From Flavobacterium sp. (GTDB lineage Bacteria; Bacteroidota; Bacteroidia; Flavobacteriales; Flavobacteriaceae), in the NCBI RefSeq assembly GCF_039595935.1, contig NZ_JBCNKR010000006.1, forward strand, positions 2,762,001 through 2,826,000: DNA of 64,000 nucleotides, written 5' to 3'. Positions within the stretch are counted from its first letter, which is position 1, and each line of letters starts with the position of its first letter. The notes below the pieces were generated by a model. That model had not been told where the DNA came from and searched no databases. It worked only from the letters and a program-made list of their open reading frames with translations. Below, one piece after another: positions 17,781-24,660 of the stretch. The position numbers were made by a program, and so were the translations under genes.

Positions 17781-17996
17781 ATGAAAGCGATATACAAACT
17801 AGGAATAATGACTTTTGTGTTTTTTACGGTATTGTTTTTTTCCTGCAAATCTGGAGGAACTACAGTTGCAGGAGATTCAGATGCTATAAAAGCAGGAGAC
17901 AGTACTTCATTAAATTCGGGTTCAAAAGGTACGACACGAGCAAATGAAGGAAACGAAGACGGAGACCCGCAGCCGGGAGATTTACCGAAAAAATAG
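17781..17996 (+). CDS. Small lipoprotein
   Basis: A 71-residue lipoprotein when started at ATG 17781 (MKAIYKLGIMTF). A frame open from 17748 adds 11 residues before the signal peptide and is less likely. The lipobox is LFFSC. The mature part is hydrophilic, rich in Gly, Ser and Asp, and probably disordered (GDSDAIKAGDSTSLNSG). Followed by a strong terminator. No family recognised. Confidence 0.65.
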   Translation: MKAIYKLGIMTFVFFTVLFFSCKSGGTTVAGDSDAIKAGDSTSLNSGSKGTTRANEGNEDGDPQPGDLPKK

Positions 17997-18025
17997 AAAG
18001 TATTAAATTTGAAAAATACTTTTCA

Positions 18026-18059
18026 AAAATCCTCTTTCGTATAGAAAGGGGATTTTTTT
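18026..18059 (+). terminator. Intrinsic terminator after the small lipoprotein
   Basis: AAAATCCTCTTTC (18026-18038) pairs with GAAAGGGGATTTT (18044-18056) with one mismatch, followed by T residues. Confidence 0.85.
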
Positions 18060-18122
18060 GTAAAATTTATGTTGTAAAATAATTACTTTTATAAGGTAAA
18101 TATTTATTAGAATCCGCGTCTT

Positions 18123-19166
18123 ATGGAGTTACCTAAGCTGCCATTTTATAGAAAATACAGTCTTATTCTTAAAGCCATTCTCGCTGGCGGAATACTGGGT
18201 TTGGCTTATACCGCTATTACAGATGCCGGAACTGATTACGAATATTTAAAAATGCTGTTAGGTGCTGTCATCGGCGTTTTTATTGGTTTTATAATCATAA
18301 CTTTCGAAAAATCACTCATTCGGATAAATCAGTTTTCATTTGCCAATTCGATGCTGCTAAAAGCGCTTATTTACAGTATTGGTATACTTGTATTCTTACT
18401 TTTATTTGCCGTTACTTTTACACGGTTTTCTGAGCATCTTTCTTATTATGAGGCTTTTAATAAATACATAAGTGACAGACTCATTAATGATTTTATATTT
18501 TCGCTTGGTGCATCTGTATTTTTAATTCTTTTTCTGGAAATCAGCAGTTTATTGAGTGTTGGTTTCTTTTATAATTATTTTACCGGACAATACCATCGCC
18601 CAGTTCAGGAAGAACGTGTTTTTATGTTTGTCGATGTAAAATCTTCTACCACACTGGCTGAGCAGCTTGGCGATATTTTATATAGCAGTTTGCTTCGGGA
18701 TTTATTCAATGATTTTACAGATGCTATTCTTGCTTCTCGAGCAGAAATTTACCAATATGCCGGAGATGAAATTATTCTTACCTGGAAATCAAATTGTGCA
18801 ATCAAAGAAAATCGCTGTTTATATTGTTTTTATCTCCTCAAAAAAAGTATTTTAGACAGAAGTGATTATTATTTAAAAACGTACAATATCGTTCCAAAGT
18901 TCAAAGCCGGAATGCATATCGGTACGGCAGTAACTACCTGGGTTGGAAAAGTTAAAAAAGAAATTGTTTATCACGGAGATCTTTTAAACACAACTTCTCG
19001 AATTCAATGCAAATGCAACGAATTTAACCATGACTTTGTTATTTCTGAAACCATGAAAAATGCATTGGCAAAAGATTCTTCTGTAGAATACATTCAGCAG
19101 GGAGAAATTTTATTAAGAGGAAAAGTAAACCCTGTAAAATTGTATACAGTAGGTTTTAATTTCTAA
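18123..19166 (+). CDS. Membrane class III nucleotide cyclase
   Basis: A 347-residue protein with four predicted membrane segments (about 14-34, 42-61, 78-100, 121-152) and a cytoplasmic cyclase homology domain (165-345). Metal-binding aspartates are Asp171 (FMFVDVKSST) and Asp215 (YAGDEIILTW). The transition-state pair is Asn289 and Arg293 (DLLNTTSRIQ), and Lys279 with Asp286 may set adenine preference. All catalytic positions seem present, so it should make cAMP. Class III cyclases work as dimers. The short membrane module may be the sensor. It stands alone, convergent with the monooxygenase gene. Confidence 0.87.
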   Translation: MELPKLPFYRKYSLILKAILAGGILGLAYTAITDAGTDYEYLKMLLGAVIGVFIGFIIITFEKSLIRINQFSFANSMLLKALIYSIGILVFLLLFAVTFTRFSEHLSYYEAFNKYISDRLINDFIFSLGASVFLILFLEISSLLSVGFFYNYFTGQYHRPVQEERVFMFVDVKSSTTLAEQLGDILYSSLLRDLFNDFTDAILASRAEIYQYAGDEIILTWKSNCAIKENRCLYCFYLLKKSILDRSDYYLKTYNIVPKFKAGMHIGTAVTTWVGKVKKEIVYHGDLLNTTSRIQCKCNEFNHDFVISETMKNALAKDSSVEYIQQGEILLRGKVNPVKLYTVGFNF

Positions 19167-19175
19167 AAAAGGTTT

Positions 19176-20639
19176 TTATAAATCCTGTCTTTTTAAGCAT
19201 CTTCCTCTGGGTTCATCGCCTTCACGAAGTACTATATCCGAATGTAGAAACTGAGCGGCATCAGCAGAATCTTTCACTTTAACAGCACTTCGCTCCAGCA
19301 TTTCGGCTTCAAATTCAGTTAAAACACTTTTCCTGATTCCGGCAGATCTCCATTGAGAGAAAGGTCTGCAGCCTTTTGTAATAGTGCGGGCGAGAGATAA
19401 GGCATCCAAAAGCGCCTGATTAGCTCCCTGACCTTTAAACGGACTCATTGGGTGAGCGGCATCACCAATAAGAGTTGCCTGACCTGCATTATTAAGCAAA
19501 TCTGGTTTCAGTAATTCTCTGTCGTAAACAGGATATCCTGAAATAAGTGTTTCCTGAGTTGCAGCTAAAATTTGCGGGATTGGTTCGTGCCATTGTGTTC
19601 TTCGGCAGGCTTCTTCTTTTAAGGCTTGTGGACCTTGTGCACTTAAAATTTTAGCATCTTCTTCTGTCATCGGAAAACTAAGCTGCCACATGACAGAATC
19701 GGCTTTATAAGGCATTATGTAAATTCGTTCGTTGCCATTGGCAGTTTGAAATACCGTAGCAGAATCTAAGAGCGAACTATTAAGATTTTCAAGTGCTGAA
19801 AGTGGGCAAATACCCAATATTACAATGCATCCTAAATAACGTAAAGGTGCTGTATTTTCATCAATAAGCAGTTTTCTAACCGAACTGCGAATACCATCGG
19901 CCCCCACAACAAGATCAGCTTTAAAATTCTTGATTTCTCCTTTTACATTAAAAGTCAGATTAAGACTTTCATCATCCGTTTTTTCAAAGTTTAACAGCTG
20001 ATGTCCCCATTTTACAGTATCGTGTCCGCCGGTTTGTTCAAGTAAAGCCAGTCGCAAAGATTGTCTTGCAATGTGAATATTGGTGCGTTTAGGCGATGTT
20101 TTGATATCAGACTGAAGCCATTTTCTAATTCCCCATTCGCCAATTACTTTTCCCTCAGTTGTATGAACCAAATGCCTTGTAGAAATAACGCCTTCGTCAA
20201 GCGAAAAAATTCCCAATCCTTCAATCGCTTTACTGGCTTGTTGTAAAGTGAGTCCGTAACCCTGAGATCGGGAACTAAACTCATCATCACGTTCAAAAAG
20301 AGTAAAAGGAATTCCGCGATGCAAGCAGGCAGCAGCAAGTGCAGTTCCGCCAATGCCGGCGCCAATAATAGCTACGTGAGGATAGTTTTCGGTATCTGGT
20401 TCAGGATTATGAACCGAAAGAAGTAAACCAGAACCGCTGCATTTAGAACATGGAGATAAATATCCTTTTGGACGAACAGGCTCTGTACCTTCGCCTTTTG
20501 TTTTTTCAAATTGTTCAAGTGCCGTTTGATATTGCAATCTCACTTTCTTGCTCAGTCTTTTGCTTTTTTTGCCACGTCCAAGACATTCAGGACACATAGT
20601 CCAGTTTGCAATTTCATTTTCTACAGTTTTCCCGATCAC
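19176..20639 (-). CDS. FAD-dependent monooxygenase with N-terminal zinc-finger-like region
   Basis: A 487-residue group A flavoprotein monooxygenase. The FAD-binding GAGIGG (93-98), the ERDDEFSSRSQGYGL arginine region, VVGADGIRSSVRK (DG motif) and LIGDAAHPMSPFKGQGANQA (GD motif) are all clear. Unusually, residues 16-71 hold two DnaJ-like Cys motifs, CPECLGRG (Cys16, Cys19) and CSKCSGSG (Cys64, Cys67), which could bind one zinc. Translation probably begins at GTG 20639-20637; an ATG at 20597 would start at the first Cys motif. The hydroxylation substrate is unknown. Confidence 0.85.
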   Translation of the reverse strand: MIGKTVENEIANWTMCPECLGRGKKSKRLSKKVRLQYQTALEQFEKTKGEGTEPVRPKGYLSPCSKCSGSGLLLSVHNPEPDTENYPHVAIIGAGIGGTALAAACLHRGIPFTLFERDDEFSSRSQGYGLTLQQASKAIEGLGIFSLDEGVISTRHLVHTTEGKVIGEWGIRKWLQSDIKTSPKRTNIHIARQSLRLALLEQTGGHDTVKWGHQLLNFEKTDDESLNLTFNVKGEIKNFKADLVVGADGIRSSVRKLLIDENTAPLRYLGCIVILGICPLSALENLNSSLLDSATVFQTANGNERIYIMPYKADSVMWQLSFPMTEEDAKILSAQGPQALKEEACRRTQWHEPIPQILAATQETLISGYPVYDRELLKPDLLNNAGQATLIGDAAHPMSPFKGQGANQALLDALSLARTITKGCRPFSQWRSAGIRKSVLTEFEAEMLERSAVKVKDSADAAQFLHSDIVLREGDEPRGRCLKRQDL

Positions 20640-21062
20640 TTTAATTTTGACTTTTGTTCTTTTAAATAATTTAACATGAATGCTTTATGTTTTTTGATTC
20701 CTGTTATTTACAAAAGGCGTGCAAATTTAAGACAAAAGTTTCTATGATAAAAAATGCTGAATGTTTTTTGCAATTCTTTAGAAAAATAAAATCAGGTTTT
20801 AAATTATAACCTGGCTGGCTTTTTTTATTGAAAGTTTTATGAGTTCGCAAAAAAAAACATATTCTGTAAGTATTTTAATCTTAAAATTAATTTTGAAGCC
20901 TGTCTTTAATTAAAATGCTGTATTTATTAAGTACTGAAAGGGTTAGATTTTTTGAAAAAAATGAAAAAGTAAAAAAAAGTATTATTTGATTTTTATAGAT
21001 TTGTAGATTCTATGATTTTCCAAAAAGAATTAAATTGGAAAGCAATTATTAATATAATGACA
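20640..21062. other. Divergent intergenic region with hairpin and promoter element
   Basis: No supported gene. A hairpin CAGGTT (20793-20798)/AACCTG (20808-20813) is followed by GGCT and a T-run, so it could terminate a plus-strand transcript starting in this region. A 21-codon frame (20744-20809) precedes it but has no other support. A -7 element TAGATTTG (20996-21003) lies 60 bp before the next gene. Confidence 0.45.
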
Positions 21063-21773
21063 ATGAAATCCGTTACCTCAATATTTTTATTTTTAATTTT
21101 CGGTTATTCAAATTGTTACTCTCAATTGAGCTCAGATCAAATATGGGAAAGCTTTAAACAAGGAGAACGCACCAACTGCTCGTCGATTGCTTTAATCAAA
21201 GCCGCTTTAAATATTTATGGTTTAGACAATCTTTTTATAACCGAAAAAATAAGCGACAGCGAGCAAAAAATTACCCTGAAAAATAATGCATCCTTTAATT
21301 TAAAAAATACAGAACTCGAGAAAGCCAGATTTTCGGCCGGTTTTGTGCTAATTAAAGATAATTGTGAAGCCGAAGCCATAACAGACTATGCTATACTTGC
21401 ATACGCAGTAATGGCAAAATACAAACAGATTATTGACAAAGATGCCACTTTTGATAAAGCACTGGAAGATTTAGAAGATGGCGAAGTGTATACGCCAACC
21501 ATTTATAAATATCTGGGTTTTGAAAAAGGCAAGCAAATTCAAAAACTAAAACGGCAGTCTGGAAATGAATTTTGCGGTGTTGTGGCGTGGTCAACAGCAC
21601 ATGCGGTGTTTGTTTGTGAGGAATTTATGGATTATTACGGCAACAAAAAGAGTATTTGGATAAAATATCCAGGGAGATTTAGAATAATTAAGTCACCGGA
21701 GGGAATAAAAAGCACCCATCAAATAGCTGAAATTCCTAAAGATACTCTTACTTATGACGACGAAATTGAATGA
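21063..21773 (+). CDS. Secreted protein with possible papain/calpain-like fold
   Basis: A 236-residue exported protein when started at ATG 21063 (MKSVTSIFLFLIF, signal peptide ending CYSQ); ATG 21057 is nearly as good, and a frame open from 21012 starts too close to the -7 element. GERTNCSSIALIKAALNIYG (34-53) places Cys39 at the start of a helix, and AWSTAHAVFVCEEF puts His180 at the start of a strand, followed by IWIKYPGR. This Cys-helix ... His-strand ... order is that of papain-like and calpain-like peptidases. No proof of activity; fold assignment is inference. Confidence 0.6.
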   Translation: MKSVTSIFLFLIFGYSNCYSQLSSDQIWESFKQGERTNCSSIALIKAALNIYGLDNLFITEKISDSEQKITLKNNASFNLKNTELEKARFSAGFVLIKDNCEAEAITDYAILAYAVMAKYKQIIDKDATFDKALEDLEDGEVYTPTIYKYLGFEKGKQIQKLKRQSGNEFCGVVAWSTAHAVFVCEEFMDYYGNKKSIWIKYPGRFRIIKSPEGIKSTHQIAEIPKDTLTYDDEIE

Positions 21774-21820
21774 TATTACACTCATTGTTAAAGTTTTCTA
21801 AAAAAAAGAAATGAAATAAG

Positions 21821-21850
21821 TTGCGATTTAACTTAATTTATATATTTTTG
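21821..21850 (+). promoter_or_regulatory. Promoter of the 150-aa secreted protein gene
   Basis: TTG at 21821-21823 is followed after 19 bp by TATTTTTG at 21843-21850, fitting the TTG-N17-19-TAnnTTTG promoter of Bacteroidota. The start codon is 32 bp downstream. Confidence 0.65.
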
Positions 21851-21881
21851 TCACAACCAACAACTAATTTACATCTACAAA

Positions 21882-22334
21882 ATGAAGAGCAAAATTATAC
21901 TATTATGTGCCCTTTTCTTCTTGACGACTGGCGCTATCATGGCACAAGCAAAAAATGCCCCAAGAAGTATTATCAGTACAACAGCTTTAATTCGTAAATA
22001 CCACGATCAAAAAGAATTAAGCGGAATGCAAAAAGGTGAACTTTTAGAATTGTACATCGAGCGTATTAAAGTTTTAGTGAAAACTCTTCCTTACATCGCT
22101 TTGGTTACAAAACCAGGAGTTACTATGGCAGATTTAGGTATTCCAGACGATGGAGACCACAAAAAAATCTTAGATAACCAAGCAATTGGAACTTCAACTT
22201 TCTTAGATACTACAGTAGAGTTTCAAAGAAAAATGATGCCTTACTCTGATAAAGGAAACCTTATCGCTGCGATTTTATTCTATGAAAATACATTAAAATC
22301 ATTACACGAATTCAACGAATTGAACGAAATGTAA
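21882..22334 (+). CDS. Small secreted protein of unknown function
   Basis: A 150-residue protein with a Sec signal peptide (cleavage near IMAQA). The mature part is mostly alpha-helical (ELSGMQKGELLELYIERIKV and FQRKMMPYSDKGNLIAAILF), with no cysteine and no catalytic motif. A consensus promoter, a short leader and a strong terminator suggest a well-expressed single-gene unit. I do not recognise a family. Confidence 0.72.
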   Translation: MKSKIILLCALFFLTTGAIMAQAKNAPRSIISTTALIRKYHDQKELSGMQKGELLELYIERIKVLVKTLPYIALVTKPGVTMADLGIPDDGDHKKILDNQAIGTSTFLDTTVEFQRKMMPYSDKGNLIAAILFYENTLKSLHEFNELNEM

Positions 22335-22353
22335 TATTTGAATATATTAAAAT

Positions 22354-22389
22354 AAAAAACTCCAAAGTCATTTGATTTTGGAGTTTTTT
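22354..22389. terminator. Bidirectional intrinsic terminator
   Basis: AAAAAACTCCAAA pairs with TTTGGAGTTTTTT across a nine-base loop, between convergent genes ending at 22334 and 22416. Confidence 0.85.
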
Positions 22390-22415
22390 ATTTTAAACCA
22401 ATTTGGATCACATTA

Positions 22416-23636
22416 TTAAAACAATTCCAGTTGGTTGTTTGGATTAGAAGGTTTGTTTTTTGGAGGTTTGGCGTCTCCAAAAACGGTTTTCCCGCCATAC
22501 TTATAGGAGTTATCGCGTTCTCTTTGAATTAGTGCATCAAAGTTTGAATTAGGAGTAAAGCTTTCTTCTGCCTTTCTTGAGATTTCAGACAGTTTTTTAA
22601 TTGCCTCTATTTTATCGTTATTCCCAATTTTGGCGCGATTGATTGCCCTTTGCAAAGTATTAATCGTTTCGTCATAAATTTTTACGGGAACAGGAAACGG
22701 ATGTCCGTCTTTTCCGCCGTGTGCAAATGAAAAACGTGCCGGGTCTTCAAATCGGGTAGGAGTACCGTAAATAACTTCGCTGACTAATGCTAAAGACTGT
22801 AAGGCTCTTGGACCCATTCCTTTTAAAAGTAATAATTCTTCAAAATCTTCGGGTTTATTTTCATGAGTTGTCCAAAGCATTGCACCGAGTCTTTTCATGT
22901 TGACATCTTCCATTCTCACATCATGATGCGCAGGCATAGAAAGATACTGCATTTCTTTTATGATTTTTGCCGGAGATTCTTTTGTTAATTCTAAAATACC
23001 TTCTCTGGATTTAGAAGCAGCCTCAGCCGTAAGATTTAGAATATTTCCCTGATTTTCACCATAAATAAAAGTATGCGGTTCGTTTATAAAAGATTTTAAA
23101 TCCTGCGAATGCCAATGATATCTTCTGGCGGTTTTAGAATCAGGATTCATTCCCTGCTGAATTACAGCCCATTGTCCTTTATTATCAACAATAAAATTAT
23201 GCTGGTACAATTGAAATCCGTCCTGAATTGCCGTATTGTCTACCTTCGCTGTAAGTTTACTGCAGTTGGCCAGATCACTGCCGTCAAGTCCTGTTTTTTC
23301 GCCTACAAATAAAAGTTCCTGCGGCGTCAAAAGAGAATGTTTTCCTTTTCCTCCGCAAATATAAATTCCGAGTTCTTTTGAATGAGGATTTACCGATTTT
23401 TTTAAAGCTCCCAACACAGAAGTTGTAATACCCGACGAATGCCAGTCCATTCCCATAACGGCTCCAAAGCTTTGAAACCAAAAAGGATTACTAAGTTTGC
23501 TTATTACTTCAGAAGTTGAAAATTCTAAAGCAATAGTTTCTACAATTGCCAAACCTAGTTTAGCCATACGTTCAGAAAGCCATAAAGGAACTTGTCCATA
23601 ATGCAATGGGAGATCAGCTGTACCGGAACGTTTCAT
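22416..23636 (-). CDS. DUF763 family protein
   Basis: A 406-residue protein when started at ATG 23636-23634 (MKRSGTADLPLHYGQVPLWL), the canonical DUF763 start. The frame stays open 47 codons further, overlapping the next gene, and that part is not family-like. Conserved segments are SFGAVMGMDWHSSGITTSV, GIYICGGKGKHS, and a C-terminal part with LLLKGMGPRALQSLALVSE, a helix-hairpin-helix-like GMGPR segment that may touch DNA. Members occur in bacteria and archaea and lack an established function. Confidence 0.85.
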   Translation of the reverse strand: MKRSGTADLPLHYGQVPLWLSERMAKLGLAIVETIALEFSTSEVISKLSNPFWFQSFGAVMGMDWHSSGITTSVLGALKKSVNPHSKELGIYICGGKGKHSLLTPQELLFVGEKTGLDGSDLANCSKLTAKVDNTAIQDGFQLYQHNFIVDNKGQWAVIQQGMNPDSKTARRYHWHSQDLKSFINEPHTFIYGENQGNILNLTAEAASKSREGILELTKESPAKIIKEMQYLSMPAHHDVRMEDVNMKRLGAMLWTTHENKPEDFEELLLLKGMGPRALQSLALVSEVIYGTPTRFEDPARFSFAHGGKDGHPFPVPVKIYDETINTLQRAINRAKIGNNDKIEAIKKLSEISRKAEESFTPNSNFDALIQRERDNSYKYGGKTVFGDAKPPKNKPSNPNNQLELF

Positions 23637-23707
23637 GGGATATTGAGTTTTTACGAAAGTACGAAAAAATCGGTTATTAATTATTTGGATTTCAAATCGT
23701 TGAAGGA

Positions 23708-24268
23708 TTATAATTTTGAGAGTTTTCCAGCATCCCATTCTCGCTTTAGCATCGCAAATTGAAATTCGCTTCCCCATTTTCCTTTAAAAAATATATTTTC
23801 AATAAAATGGCCTTCTTCTCTAAAACCGATGCTTTTTAATAAATTGATAGAGGCAATATTTTCTGCATCAACAATTTCAACTACGCGGTGAATCTTTATT
23901 TCATCAAATAAAAAGTTTAAAATACCCAAAAAAACTTCTTTAGCGTAACCTTTTTTTTGTTCGAGATGCGAAATCGTAATCCCAATTTCTGCAATTCTCG
24001 AATCGTACTGATCGAGTTTAATAGCGCAGTCACCAATAAGTTTTCCTGTTTTATTTTCAATTGCGTATTGTACCCATTCTCCCGGGATTCCAAAATATTT
24101 TACCGAATTTTCTTTTATGAAATCTTCTGCCTGTTCGATTGTCATAACGTCAAAACCTTGATATTTTGTTACTTCCGGATTTGAACGATACACAATAAAA
24201 TCATTCAGGTCTGATAACTCGAGATGGCGTATAGTAAGCTGTGAAGTTTTTATATGTAATGGTTTCAT
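23708..24268 (-). CDS. GNAT acetyltransferase, RimJ/RimL-like
   Basis: A 186-residue acetyltransferase of the RimJ/RimL type. It begins with LHIKTSQLTIRHLELSDLND, has the acetyl-CoA region SHLEQKKGYAKEVFLGILNF, and ends with INLLKSIGFREEGHFIENIF. This subfamily acetylates protein N-termini or small-molecule amines. The gene is 71 bp upstream of the DUF763 gene on the same strand and may be cotranscribed with it. The acceptor is unknown. Confidence 0.85.
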   Translation of the reverse strand: MKPLHIKTSQLTIRHLELSDLNDFIVYRSNPEVTKYQGFDVMTIEQAEDFIKENSVKYFGIPGEWVQYAIENKTGKLIGDCAIKLDQYDSRIAEIGITISHLEQKKGYAKEVFLGILNFLFDEIKIHRVVEIVDAENIASINLLKSIGFREEGHFIENIFFKGKWGSEFQFAMLKREWDAGKLSKL

Positions 24269-24660
24269 TATTTAGTTTTCTTTTTAATGAAATGAAAATA
24301 GATCAATTTCATTGAATTTACAAAATTGCGAACAATAAGTTTTTTAGTTAGAATTTTTATTTCGGCTATTGTAAGTAATTTTTTATTTTACTTTCAAAAA
24401 AGCGAATCTCATTAAAAACAAGGTTTATTTTTTTTATATTCTCATTTCCAGAGCTTTAAATTATCAAGTTTGCATCTATATTAATTCTTGATTTTTTATT
24501 TTCTTTAAAATTGTATGTATTTGATTATTAGTTTTTTAATGTAGCGAAATCGTTGTATGAATCTTGATTTTTTGTCCACTTTTTCCTTAATTTATTTTTT
24601 AGGTATAGTTTCGTTATGACCTTATTTTGAGGCGCTAACTATTTTAAAAAACCAAAACTT
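24269..24660. other. AT-rich intergenic region before the beta-helix gene
   Basis: No gene or hairpin seen. The 12-mer TCTTGATTTTTT occurs twice (near 24485 and 24561), about 77 bp apart. Promoters for the divergent genes on each side must lie here, but none matches the consensus well. Confidence 0.35.

Noticed and set aside
20744..20809. 21-codon frame before a hairpin
   Set aside because: No start-site support or recognisable sequence; kept only as part of a low-interest observation.
23637..23777. N-terminal extension of the DUF763 gene
   Set aside because: The family starts at MKRSGTADLP; the extension overlaps the next gene.
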